From Bacteroidales bacterium H3 (lineage in GTDB: Bacteria > Bacteroidota > Bacteroidia > Bacteroidales > Muribaculaceae): DNA of 64,000 nucleotides. Numbering within the stretch: the stretch's first letter is position 1; every line of letters starts with the position of its first letter. Below the pieces are notes generated by a model that worked only from the letters and a program-made list of their open reading frames with translations, did no database searches and was not told where the DNA came from. Positions 17,729-26,076 of this stretch are shown here, in pieces. The DNA is taken from NCBI GenBank assembly GCA_001701135.1, contig DAAN01000025.1, positions 1 to 64,000 of the forward strand, written 5' to 3'. Both the position numbers and the translations under genes were made by a program.

Positions 17729-18565
17729 TTAATTGTTGTCTGATTCATTGTCCGGCTCTCGCTTGGCTTTCGTGCTTGCGCTTCTACCCTCGGCAACCTT
17801 GCGGGCAGCGTCCCAGTCAGCTTTGAGGTAGTACAGGCGGTTGCCGTGGATACGCTTCGTCCTTACCCCGTGGGTGAGCGCGAACCTGCGGACTTGGGTC
17901 TTTCCCAGCCCGAACAGGCGCATGATGTCGAAACAGGAATACCAGTGCTCCGACAGGTTGCTTCCCAGCCGTTCCGCTTCCTCAGCCATAGCCTTGTCAA
18001 CCTCGGCTTTCGGGAAGCACTTGGTGGCGTTGGCTTTGACACAGGGTATCGAGTAGCGCATACGGAGATTGTAAAATCGCCCGTAGGTATAATTGTATTT
18101 CTGGCAAATCTCAGCCATCGTATAAAGGTCGCCTCCGGCACTTTCTTTGCCCGTGAACGTGTCCCTTACCGACTGTTTGTAACTGGATGCCGGAATGAGC
18201 TGCCGTTTCGGGCTGCCCTTCGCTTTCTTCTTTCCCTCCTTTTGGGAAAGGTCTTTTTCGGTGTTCGTTGTATCTTCGTTCATCTTCTTCTTTGTCTTTT
18301 TACGCTGCCCGGCGAAGATTGAAGCACTCCGCTTGCAGTAGGTTGTCTCCTTAATCATCAGAAAGAAATCCTCTTTGGTGATGATTGTGATGTGGTATGT
18401 CAGCCTGCAAGCCCGGAGAGTACCTTTGTATATGAGGTTATACACTGTGCGGCTGCTCACTTGCAGGATGTCCGCCACTTCCCCGATTGTGAGGAAAGGC
18501 TTGTCAGTCATGCCCCAGTCTGAGGCTGGCTGAACTGTTAAAATGTGTTCAATTTGACGGTCCAT
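17729..18565 (-). CDS. HTH (excisionase-family) regulatory protein
   Basis: About 278 residues from the ATG at 18565; the open frame extends to 18664 but the added stretch looks non-coding. Two helix-turn-helix parts: FLTIGEVADILQVSSRTVYNLIYKGTLR-type near residues 20-50 and a second near 185-240 (CFDIMRLFGLGKTQVRRFAL). A lysine-rich linker (KKTKKKMNEDTTNTEKDLSQKEGKKK region, about 85-120) joins them. First gene of the leftward int operon, close to the right end of the element; probably controls excision or transfer. Confidence 0.65.
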   Translation of the reverse strand: MDRQIEHILTVQPASDWGMTDKPFLTIGEVADILQVSSRTVYNLIYKGTLRACRLTYHITIITKEDFFLMIKETTYCKRSASIFAGQRKKTKKKMNEDTTNTEKDLSQKEGKKKAKGSPKRQLIPASSYKQSVRDTFTGKESAGGDLYTMAEICQKYNYTYGRFYNLRMRYSIPCVKANATKCFPKAEVDKAMAEEAERLGSNLSEHWYSCFDIMRLFGLGKTQVRRFALTHGVRTKRIHGNRLYYLKADWDAARKVAEGRSASTKAKREPDNESDNN

Positions 18566-18732
18566 TATCGAAGAAATTTGTTGCACGCTCTTGAAAGCTG
18601 TTGCACGTTGCTGAAAGGAAGTCGTGCCGTGTGACCCCTCTCGCGTGGTACAATAGCGGTACAAAAATACTCCGAAAAGGACGAATCGCCAAGAGGCGAA
18701 AATCTCGTTTGTTAAAATCTATTAGCTGAAAA

Positions 18733-20085
18733 TCAAGGTATTATAACGTCGATTTTTGCAGCCGTTTGTCGCAGTTTTGCCCTTTGAAACTCCATGTGGA
18801 ATGATTTGCCGCTGCCGCTTGGTCCGATACAGAAGAAGTTGGCGTTGTCGGTCATCTTTACCTTGCCCTCCTTGCCGGTTATGTCGATGCAGACAGGTAG
18901 CCCCCGGCGGTCGGTGTAATATGTGGTGAGCGGCGTGTCCTCACACCCTTTGAGGTGTTCCTTGAAGACGAGGCACAGGGCGGCGTCCGATAATGTGAGG
19001 AAGAGGTCATAGTCGGGGTTGAAGCCATATGCGTTCCCCGGAAAGGAGTCTATGAAAAGCTCAAGCTGGTTGTAGGCCGTGCGCGACGGCATTATGCCGC
19101 ACTCGTATAGCTTGGTTTCGAGGAACGAGGTCACTGGTGTTACCTTGTCGGGCGCGCAACTCACTATGATGTTAAAGTTGGTGTTTACAAGCAATGATGA
19201 ATCCACGGCCAGAATGTTCAGCACTTCCTCGATGTCGGCCTTGGCGATCTTGTTACTGGGGTCGGGCATCGAGCCGTGACGCTTCGCCTTGCCCTGTAGT
19301 TTGCGGAGCAGTTTCCGCTGGCCCGGTATCTGCACAACCTGGTTGAACACCACGCAGTCGGCGTGCGGCACTTCGGCGAGAAACGAAAGCACGTCGGTGG
19401 CTATCGGGTAGCCGTTGACGCTTGTTTCGGTATATGGCCTCACCACCGACGGCAGGTTTATCTCGTCTATATCCACCAGAGGATACGAGCGGATTATGCG
19501 GTTCCCTGTTCTGAGGTATTCGTCGGAGGCCTTGAAATTCGTCATGGAGAAAGCCCCGTGCCTGAAATGGAAGGCCATGAAGCGGTGGATGTACTCGGCG
19601 ACCTCCGGCTTTGAGAGCCTGCGGTGCGCGATGCCTTTCTCCGAAAGTATGTCGTCCACCTTCGACACCTTGGAATGGAAGTCGAGCCACCGCTTGGGGT
19701 CGTACTGTACGAACTGCCCCCTTGGAGCTTCCTGCGTTATGATGAGATATGTCGTTATCTCGGTGAACTCCCGGCCCTCGAAATATGCGAAATAGCTGCG
19801 CGTCAGGTATTCCGCACAGTCGGGCACCTCGTGGCGGTAGCTCTGGCGGCAGAATATGTCCTGCTTCTGAAGGGCGTACCCTTCGCCGAGGGTCTGCACG
19901 ATATTGGCGAGGACGTCCTGAAAGAGCATATACCGCTCCGGGTCGGTGCATAGTCGCGGCACCGGGTTCGTCATGAAGAATACCACCGAGGGGGAGCCCT
20001 TGGCGTCGAACAGCACCACGTCGCCGCCCGTTTCCTCCAGTTGGGCGAATATGCCGTCAAAGACTTTTTTATGCGTTTTTGCCAT
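18733..20085 (-). pseudogene. traG: TraG conjugation ATPase, N-terminal fragment
   Basis: The true TraG part is 20085-18793 (431 codons): N-terminal TraG/VirB4 domain, then NFFCIGPSGSGKSFHM, which is Walker A. After this M the frame runs into the inserted element (EFQRAKLRQTAAK...) and stops at 18733. The C-terminal ATPase core, including Walker B, is at 8327-9877. The fragment lacks what is needed for ATP hydrolysis. It starts 3 bases after the traF stop, in the usual traE-traF-traG order. Confidence 0.88.
18793..18802. repeat. Right attachment repeat of the traG insertion
   Basis: CATGTGGAAT, the second copy of the 10-bp direct repeat at 9875-9884, placed at the Walker A end of the N-terminal traG fragment. 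The flanking bases then diverge (TGATTTTC on the left, GATTTGCC on the right). Confidence 0.75.
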
Positions 20086-20088
20086 CTG

Positions 20089-20376
20089 TCAGCGTTTGAA
20101 CAGGTTGTGATAAATGAAAATTCCACGGTCACGTTTCTTGTTGTGGAGTCCGCCGCGCTGCTTGACATAGATTGTCACCAACCCGACGGCGGCCATGACA
20201 AGCATGGCGACAAACCCGGCGAGCTTCCCCAGCGCGATCGAGAACACGATGAACCCCACGAATGACACGCCTATCGCGGCTGCCGCCAGCGTCAGGAAGC
20301 GTCCACGGATTCCCATGAACTCCAGTGGTTTCTGTAACCCTTTGAAAACAGGGTAGCCATCGTTGTATGCCGCCAT
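20089..20376 (-). CDS. traF: TraF, VirB3-like inner-membrane protein (DUF4133)
   Basis: 95 residues with YPVFKGLQKPLEFMGIRGRF at the N terminus, two membrane helices (about 25-70), and a basic tail ending in a GIFIYHNLFKR-like segment. This matches TraF/DUF4133 of Bacteroidetes conjugative elements, equivalent to VirB3, which sits beside the VirB4-type ATPase. It lies immediately between traE and traG. Confidence 0.88.
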   Translation of the reverse strand: MAAYNDGYPVFKGLQKPLEFMGIRGRFLTLAAAAIGVSFVGFIVFSIALGKLAGFVAMLVMAAVGLVTIYVKQRGGLHNKKRDRGIFIYHNLFKR

Positions 20377-20400
20377 GAATGTAAGGTTTTCCGCTTCCGG

Positions 20401-20757
20401 CTACTTGAAGAAGAGCGGCAACGCCTCGCTCAGTGCGATGAAGGCGATACATCCACCGATGGTGAGCATGATGGTTTTCTTCACGTCCTGGTCGCCGTTC
20501 TGCATCTTGAAATAGACGTTAAAAGCTCCTACCAAGACAATTACGGCTGCGATTGCCTTCATAAGATTGGAAACAGGGGTCTGGTAGGAGCTGACCTCCT
20601 GCGTGGCTTTCGTGAAGCCGGCCGCACCCTTGCTGGCAGCCATAGCGTCGCCGGCGGCCACTGTGACGGCGGCGAGCGCGAGCGTGCCCTTGCGGGCGAA
20701 ACCTGAGCGGCTGAAACGTGCCAACGCCCTCAGGCATTTTGTTTTGATCTTTTGCAT
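20401..20757 (-). CDS. traE: TraE, small membrane transfer protein (DUF4134)
   Basis: 118 residues from the ATG at 20757 (an upstream in-frame ATG at 20805 adds a poor leader). A basic N terminus is followed by a signal-like hydrophobic stretch (GTLALAAVTVAAGDAMAA), then two membrane segments (MKAIAAVIVLVGAFNVYF and IMLTIGGCIAFIALSEALPLFF). This fits TraE/DUF4134, the VirB2-like pilin-sized component. First of the traE-traF-traG set. Confidence 0.88.
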   Translation of the reverse strand: MQKIKTKCLRALARFSRSGFARKGTLALAAVTVAAGDAMAASKGAAGFTKATQEVSSYQTPVSNLMKAIAAVIVLVGAFNVYFKMQNGDQDVKKTIMLTIGGCIAFIALSEALPLFFK

Positions 20758-20922
20758 TTGCGATGATATTCGTTTTTGAAAAAAGTTATCGGGCGGTAAA
20801 GACAATGCAGTGCGTTAAAGACAGCTTCGGGCGATAAAGGCAGTATTACAAGGAGATAGTCATAAAGCCGAATTGAGAAAAGTTTACATAGTGATAAGTC
20901 AGATTGGTGGTCGGAGTCGCAA

Positions 20923-21291
20923 TCATGCGGCAGCCTCACATTTCGCAACTATCAAGCCGAGACCCAGGAGTTCGACATCCTCAGTTTTAGAGATATTGCG
21001 GGCGCGGTTGACAAGCATATCCACAGGTATGCCGTTTGTCATCACAGGCTCCCTCGTTTGCGTCGCTTCGGGCACCGCCTTTTTGCCGGATGCTTTCGGG
21101 GAATGGCTGTCACGCAGGATTTCAACAGCCTTGAAAGACCCGGCTTCACCGGATATGTCTATCTCCGCCTCTTCGGGTGTAACACCCTCTTTCGGCAGGG
21201 CCGCCGGCTTTATGAAAAGGTCGAGGCATATAAGCCCTATATAGTACAATATAAGTATGGCGGTCAGATATGACAGTATTGTTCCGAACAT
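20923..21291 (-). CDS. TraD-like small membrane protein
   Basis: 122 residues: one N-terminal membrane helix (ILSYLTAILILYYIGLICLDLF) and a soluble tail with acidic and polar residues, including GIPVDMLVNRARNISKTEDVELLGLGLIV near the end (about 85-115). By position it matches TraD of CTnDOT-type elements. It overlaps the 3' end of the TraC-like gene by 28 bases. Confidence 0.65.
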   Translation of the reverse strand: MFGTILSYLTAILILYYIGLICLDLFIKPAALPKEGVTPEEAEIDISGEAGSFKAVEILRDSHSPKASGKKAVPEATQTREPVMTNGIPVDMLVNRARNISKTEDVELLGLGLIVAKCEAAA

Positions 21292-21884
21292 TTTGTTTGC
21301 AGATTATGGTTTTGTGAATTATGTGTTTGCGGCAATGGCCGGAATACCAGACCGAGCGAGGTTCCCGTGTCTTCCCTCCGGGTACTTCTCGCACTGCCGG
21401 GGGTGAAATATATTATGTCGCTGCCTCTCTCGACGATATATCCCGATTGCTTGAGGCGGTGGCGCAGGCATACACGCCTCCGGTCGGCGGTGACTTTCAC
21501 TTTGGAAACAGGGGCAAGCCCTATGCGCATACGCAGCCTCTCGCGCCTGACAATTTCCCTGCGCTTCGCGGAAATGAATCCGGCGGAGTCTGAGGTGGCT
21601 CGTGCCAGACCGTGGCGGTCGGCTATGCGGATCACTGTCCGCACCGACACACCGGCCATGCGTGAAAGTTCGGAATACGGGTGGTTCCCATAATTTTCAA
21701 GTATCGTCCTTGTCGCTGCGGCGCGTCGGGACCCGTAAACTTTTTCAAGCCCGAGTTCGGCGGCTTTTGCCGCGACCAGCCTCGTCCCTATGCCAAGCCG
21801 TGCTGCTATGGATGCATTGGTAGCTGTCGGGAACAGTCCGCGTAGTGTGCGCAGCATTTCTTCGTTCCAGATTATCTTTCTCAT
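21264..21884 (-). CDS. TraC-like DNA-binding protein
   Basis: 206 residues, basic. Two helix-turn-helix-like segments: WNEEMLRTLRGLFPTATNAS with IAARLGIGTRLVAAKAAEL (about 5-45), and YSELSRMAGVSVRTVIRIAD (about 70-95). The arrangement suggests a DNA-binding regulator, located where traC lies in related elements, 16 bases after traB. Role inferred. Confidence 0.55.
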   Translation of the reverse strand: MRKIIWNEEMLRTLRGLFPTATNASIAARLGIGTRLVAAKAAELGLEKVYGSRRAAATRTILENYGNHPYSELSRMAGVSVRTVIRIADRHGLARATSDSAGFISAKRREIVRRERLRMRIGLAPVSKVKVTADRRRVCLRHRLKQSGYIVERGSDIIYFTPGSARSTRREDTGTSLGLVFRPLPQTHNSQNHNLQTKCSEQYCHI

Positions 21885-21900
21885 AATATGATTGGTGTTA

Positions 21901-22269
21901 CTATGTGATGTCGAGTAGCGAGCGGTTGTTTCTCTTGTACTGCCGGAGCCTGTCGATATACCGTGTTATGAATGTCCTGACTATCGCGTTGACTATATCG
22001 GACCGGCATTTTCGGTCTATGTCGCAGGCGTCCAGCGAGTCTGCAAGATCGCGGTCGAGCCTGCATATCATACGTTCGTCCTTGCGCTCCCTGAAATTAT
22101 ACAGGTCGAGATTGCGTCTGAAAAGCTCCCAGTCGTCATCGGCCGGGGACTCTGCCGGAGGAGCCTGTGCTTCTGGCATATCCGGAACGGGTGCGGATGT
22201 GCCGGGCACAAGGTTTCCGAGACCTCCAAGCAGCTCGTCCAGTTTGGGGTAGTTCGTTTCCTGGTTCAT
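21901..22269 (-). CDS. TraB-like protein (DUF3408 type)
   Basis: 122 residues: proline/alanine-rich N terminus, then a basic C-terminal half (ERMICRLDRDLADSLDACDI, about 65-85, ending YIDRLRQYKRNNRSLLDIT) resembling the ribbon-helix-helix/DUF3408 proteins paired with ParA in Bacteroidetes elements. Its start overlaps the traA stop by four bases, so the two are translationally coupled and probably work together. Confidence 0.7.
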   Translation of the reverse strand: MNQETNYPKLDELLGGLGNLVPGTSAPVPDMPEAQAPPAESPADDDWELFRRNLDLYNFRERKDERMICRLDRDLADSLDACDIDRKCRSDIVNAIVRTFITRYIDRLRQYKRNNRSLLDIT

Positions 22270-22961
22270 TCTTCTGTGTTTGGTGTTCCTGTGATATCAT
22301 TATATATGTGGTCGAAAGCCGGTGACACTATGAGAAGCTGGCCGTCCATATCGAAAATTGTGCTGAAACGGCGCAAGGACTGGCGTTTATATACCGTCGG
22401 GGCTATGCGGACGTGCTGCCTGAATTTCTCGTTGACAAGGCTCCACAGTCCCTTCTCCTCCTTTGTCCCCACACCCGGCTCCTCCAGATTGGGGATTATA
22501 TAGTGGACGGTTGTCATGGCATTGCCGAGGCTGCGCCTCAGTTCCACAACCACGGCGACGAACACGGCGGTCGAGGGAACGGTCAGGTTGTCGTAGTGGA
22601 ACGGGGTCAGCAGATAATCGGAATTGGCGAAAAGAGCCAGCAACGCCTGGTCGTTGAGACTCCCGGCGGAATCGAAAAGGACGAAATCGACGCTCCCGGC
22701 GTTGCGTAGGTTGCCTATGAGGGAGAGTAACGCCTGTTCGTTGGTGAGGCTGAAGGGATATACGCTGTAAGGCAGAGGCATCCCGGCGTATGCGGCAGAA
22801 TCGGAGGTCCGCTTCTTCACGATTGATTGCTGGGGGTCGGTGTCGAACACCGCCACACTGTGACCCTTGCTGACGAGATAGCTCGCGAAAAGTGCGCAGA
22901 GGGTGGTCTTGCCGACGCCCCCTTTCTGGTTGGCGAATGTGATTATACAGGTCTGGTCCAT
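22266..22961 (-). CDS. ParA-family ATPase (TraA)
   Basis: 231 residues. Deviant Walker A KGGVGKTT at 13-20, FDTDPQQS at about 39-46, FVLFDSAGSL (about 94) as Walker A'/B. These match ParA/Soj ATPases, which in Bacteroidetes conjugative elements sit at the head of the tra operon as TraA and may place or regulate the element. Preceded by a promoter at 22987-23030. Confidence 0.9.
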   Translation of the reverse strand: MDQTCIITFANQKGGVGKTTLCALFASYLVSKGHSVAVFDTDPQQSIVKKRTSDSAAYAGMPLPYSVYPFSLTNEQALLSLIGNLRNAGSVDFVLFDSAGSLNDQALLALFANSDYLLTPFHYDNLTVPSTAVFVAVVVELRRSLGNAMTTVHYIIPNLEEPGVGTKEEKGLWSLVNEKFRQHVRIAPTVYKRQSLRRFSTIFDMDGQLLIVSPAFDHIYNDITGTPNTEE

Positions 22962-22986
22962 TTTGAGACTGGCGGTTGGTTTGCGG

Positions 22987-23030
22987 CAAAATTATCACGG
23001 GGCGATTGCTAAATTGGAAATTCCGAACAT
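22987..23030 (-). promoter_or_regulatory. tra operon promoter with conserved upstream motif
   Basis: Minus-strand TAATTTTG (plus 22987-22994) is a -7 box 25 bases before traA. Upstream lies a two-part motif (plus strand GATTGCTAA at 23004-23012, then AAATTCCGAACAT at 23018-23030). The same motif at the same spacing from a -7-like box recurs at 25370-25413 ahead of mobA. Confidence 0.65.
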
Positions 23031-23136
23031 TTTTCATTATTCTATGACAGGATAATGTGTTGAAAATGTCATCGGATTATATGATAGCACCGTCATGGCG
23101 CACCGTGTGTCACCGGATAGAAGTCGCAGTTGTCCG

Positions 23137-24693
23137 TCAGCGTTTCATTGAGGTATCTTCGTCTATGCGGTCATAGTCGCCTTTGTAGCCGACCTCCCAC
23201 TCCCGGTTGTCGCCCCTGCCGGCTCCGGCATCGCGAATCTGCCTTATTCCGGAATTGCCCTTGCGGGGTGACAAGGCATCCTGTTTCCGTCCAAGCGTAT
23301 TCTTCCGGTATTGCAGCCTCCTTATGTCGAAGCCTTCGGACACGAGGTTTATAAGCACATGGGCTTTCAGGTCAACAGCGTAGGTGTAGCCGTCTATGTC
23401 ACGGATTGAAAAGCCGGCATCGCGGAATATCCGCCGGGGTATATACCCGGTGCCGTTGTCGAATATCTCTTTAAGATCAAGAACCCTGTTGCCGTATGCC
23501 GCGCTTCGAGGACTTGAAATATCCACAAGGTGCGGAGCCGTAATCCTGCCTATGCCGCACAAAAAGTCTCGCTCTGCTTCGGTGGCCGGGGAGAACGATT
23601 CGACCCAGCGGATACGGTTGTTCCGCTTCAACGCTTCCCACATATGGGGCCGGAGCTGCCGGGGCTCTCCATTGCGGTGCAGACAGCCTCCTTTGACATA
23701 TGCGCGGTACTGTCGTGAGAGAATATCGTTCAGTTCCGGAATTGTCATTTTGGGGTTGTCTGCAAGCAGGGTGTCTATCTGCGCCTCGATGCGCGAGAAT
23801 CTTTCATCGGCTGTCGAGAAGTCAAGCAGTTCCTTTATCGGATATATCTTGCCGCCGTTGATTACCGATTTCTTGTTGTGGTCGATTATCATGTAGCCGT
23901 ATGGAGAATCGGATTTGCCGAAAAACACAAGCTCGATGCCGAATTTACGCCTCATTTCCTCTGCAAGCTCCCTGCGGTTGGCCGTCAAGTCCCGGTATTT
24001 GGAGAACAGAGCCCTGAGCTGCCGCCTGCGCTGTCTGTCAAATGTAGTTTCCCGGAAATGGCGGCTTATCTCCTCCAACGGCACGTCAAGGCACACCGCG
24101 CCGCCACGCTTTATCGACACTTTTCTGTCATTCTCGTAACATTCATATCCGAGGGAGTTCATAAGGGCCTTGTACTGGGTAACCGATGCGAATTTGTAGC
24201 CCAGGGCTGCCTCCATGTCCTGACGGGCTTTCTCCCGGGCATCGTTCCCCAATATCCTGTCGATAACGCGCTGCGACCTCACGCGCTCGTGGCTGTGGTC
24301 TATCTTCCTGCCGTCGGGTGCCACGCGGGATGTTATCACATGGATATGCGTGTTGTCAGTGTCGGTATGGCCGTAAACAAGCAACGGCTGGCTGGGTTCG
24401 CCGTAACCCATCTGCCGCAGATACTCGTGCGCGAAGTCCAGAAGCTCCCGCTCTGTGTTCTCATGCCCCTTGCAGGAGAAGGCTATATGAAACTGTGCCT
24501 TGCGGATTCTCGTGTTTCTGGCCGAGTAGCTTTCAAGATACGCAGCGAGGTCGTCAGGAGTCGGACGCTCCATCGCCTCGACCAGCCCGAAGTTCTTTAT
24601 CTCCAGCAGGTGTGCCACACCCTTTGCCACCTTCCGCTCGTTGTAGCCTACGGCATGGAAGGTTGTGCTTGAAGGAAGTATTGTCGCTATCAT
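23137..24693 (-). CDS. Conjugative relaxase (MobB type, MobP-like)
   Basis: 518 residues. The three-histidine metal motif is in YGHTDTDNTHIHVITSR at about 108-124, with a tyrosine-containing N terminus (residues 17 and 52-56). The middle is charged and helical. It should nick oriT covalently and lead the strand out. It follows mobA (the RHH accessory protein) by 96 bases and is the first large gene of the element. The usual coupling protein gene (MobC, VirD4-type) that should follow is missing; traA follows instead. Confidence 0.9.
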   Translation of the reverse strand: MIATILPSSTTFHAVGYNERKVAKGVAHLLEIKNFGLVEAMERPTPDDLAAYLESYSARNTRIRKAQFHIAFSCKGHENTERELLDFAHEYLRQMGYGEPSQPLLVYGHTDTDNTHIHVITSRVAPDGRKIDHSHERVRSQRVIDRILGNDAREKARQDMEAALGYKFASVTQYKALMNSLGYECYENDRKVSIKRGGAVCLDVPLEEISRHFRETTFDRQRRRQLRALFSKYRDLTANRRELAEEMRRKFGIELVFFGKSDSPYGYMIIDHNKKSVINGGKIYPIKELLDFSTADERFSRIEAQIDTLLADNPKMTIPELNDILSRQYRAYVKGGCLHRNGEPRQLRPHMWEALKRNNRIRWVESFSPATEAERDFLCGIGRITAPHLVDISSPRSAAYGNRVLDLKEIFDNGTGYIPRRIFRDAGFSIRDIDGYTYAVDLKAHVLINLVSEGFDIRRLQYRKNTLGRKQDALSPRKGNSGIRQIRDAGAGRGDNREWEVGYKGDYDRIDEDTSMKR

Positions 24694-24789
24694 GTTGTTA
24701 TCTCTCTATGGCTTTATCGCTTGCCGTGGCAAGAGAATATCAGACTGTTACAAAATCGGAGTATCGTATTATGCAGTTATCCCTCACTG

Positions 24790-25191
24790 TTACTTTCTGT
24801 TTCTCAGGATACCGCGTACTGTCATGCTCACAATATCGGAGTGTTCGGCTATCATTTTATCTATCGCTCCCTTTATCTGTTGTATGGACGGTAGCAATAA
24901 CTCTTTATAATATGTCTCGTTCATCAGACCTGCAACTGCAAGCTCATTGGCGCGTTTCATGGCCTGATTGAGATTGCCGCCGGCCCATCCGAGTTCATCC
25001 TTGTGTTTGCGGTAGAAGGAGGTCATAAGTTCCACGGCTTCCATACGGCTCTTCATATCCCTGTCGGAAAACTCCGCTATTGCCAGACGGATATATGAGC
25101 TTATACTGCTGAAGCCCTTGGCCCTCTCTTTGAGCCGTTCAAGCTCCGTGTCGGTGAATAGTATCTCTATTCTGTTGGTTCTCTTCTCCAT
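24790..25191 (-). CDS. MobA-like relaxosome accessory protein
   Basis: 133 residues. N-terminal ribbon-helix-helix-like part (RIEILFTDTELERLKERAKG, with SISSYIRLAI) and the family motif GGNLNQAMKRANEL near 90. These proteins bind oriT and help the relaxase. Its leader contains the 58-nt hairpin at 25250-25307, the best oriT candidate. Confidence 0.85.
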   Translation of the reverse strand: MEKRTNRIEILFTDTELERLKERAKGFSSISSYIRLAIAEFSDRDMKSRMEAVELMTSFYRKHKDELGWAGGNLNQAMKRANELAVAGLMNETYYKELLLPSIQQIKGAIDKMIAEHSDIVSMTVRGILRNRK

Positions 25192-25249
25192 GATTCAAGT
25201 GATTAAAAATCGGCGAGTCGCGAGCTGATTTGCCCCGGACGGAACGGGC

Positions 25250-25307
25250 GGCAAGTTACTTTTCATCGGTAAAACGCAGTTTTATCCGGGGAAAAGTACA
25301 ACTTGCC
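25250..25307. other. Long imperfect palindrome, candidate oriT of the conjugative element
   Basis: GGCAAGTT (25250-25257) pairs with AACTTGCC (25300-25307), CTTTTC with GAAAAG (25291-25296), and TAAAAC with GTTTTA around a GCA loop (25276-25278). It lies 59 bases before mobA, between that gene and its promoter, as oriT does in related elements. Confidence 0.6.
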
Positions 25308-25369
25308 TGACAAATTCTACACCATAGGTTCGCCCCGGTCAGGTTCGCTCCAGCCTCTCCTTCGGTCGG

Positions 25370-25413
25370 CGAAATTAGCACGCCCCGATTGCTAACACAC
25401 AAATTCCGAACAT
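25370..25413 (-). promoter_or_regulatory. mob operon promoter with the traA-type upstream motif
   Basis: Minus-strand TAATTTCG (plus 25370-25377), then after 9 bases GATTGCTAA (25387-25395), 5 bases, and AAATTCCGAACAT (25401-25413). Layout and spacing are identical to 22987-23030 upstream of traA. It would drive mobA with a leader of about 170 bases that includes the palindrome. The rest of 25414-25750 is AT-rich with repeated ATTATC(C)GAT words. Confidence 0.6.
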
Positions 25414-25750
25414 AATCTTTGTATCACTATCCCGAATATCACGGTTGCCGATTACCGTATAATCGGATAACCACGGTATATGATATTCACATTATCCGAT
25501 GGCTCGTTTATCCTTCAAAACGGTTATGGCATATCATTTTCAATATATAATCACATACAGCCATAATGATGTGGAAAAGCATATTATTATCGGATTATCA
25601 AGGTATTAAATGATAAAATAGTTGCTTTATTTCTTGCATATGTCGTTGAAAATTAGTATATTTACATACTTGGAGCGTCGCTTCGAGCGATAGTCCGGCT
25701 ATGTGGCAGTCACATTGTCGGACAGTCATAACATCATAATATCTCTGACT

Positions 25751-25963
25751 ATGTTTCAGCTTCTATTGATAATATATCTGTTGCCCGTAGTGATAATCGC
25801 GGTATTGCTTATCCGCCTTATCCGACGGCTGCTCTCGCTCGCCCTGCGGTTCATACGTTGGGCTGTGCCCCGATTATTCCGGCTTGCCGTGCGGCTGCTT
25901 GTGCTTGGTTGGCATGGGGGGCGTTATCTGTGGCGGTATTACCGTCGCCGGACTGCGCCGTAG
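25751..25963 (+). CDS. Small basic membrane protein
   Basis: 70 residues from the ATG at 25751. One membrane helix (FQLLLIIYLLPVVIIAVLLI) followed by an arginine-rich amphipathic segment (LIRRLLSLALRFIRWAVPRL) and a basic end (YLWRYYRRRTAP). No family recognised. It is divergent from the mob operon. It could be a small membrane-active or regulatory peptide; coding potential is plausible, not certain. Confidence 0.4.
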   Translation: MFQLLLIIYLLPVVIIAVLLIRLIRRLLSLALRFIRWAVPRLFRLAVRLLVLGWHGGRYLWRYYRRRTAP

Positions 25964-26076
25964 AAATTTCGCAGCGAGGGAAAAGAGAGGAACGGGCTTA
26001 GACTTCTCCCTTTGGCGAGTCTCTTGCGATCGTGCGTCACGGAGGCTTAAAACCGCCGCTTTTCGGGGATATGTGC

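Larger units (their letters stand above)
9875..18802. mobile_element. 8.9 kb mobilizable element inserted in traG
   Basis: The traG gene is in two in-register pieces, and between them lies about 8918 bases flanked by 10-bp direct repeats. Contents, right to left: HTH protein, tyrosine integrase, excisionase-like protein, HTH/replication-like protein, a hairpin-rich region, MobV relaxase, then plus-strand cargo (subtilase, two hypothetical genes, KilA-N protein). It has mobilization genes but no mating-pair genes, so it would need a helper element. Its integration destroyed the conjugation ATPase of its host element. Confidence 0.8.

Noticed and set aside
24318-24971. 217-codon plus-strand frame over the relaxase
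   Set aside because: It is the complement of a gene with clear relaxase motifs; low-complexity Ser/Arg/Pro composition, no start context.
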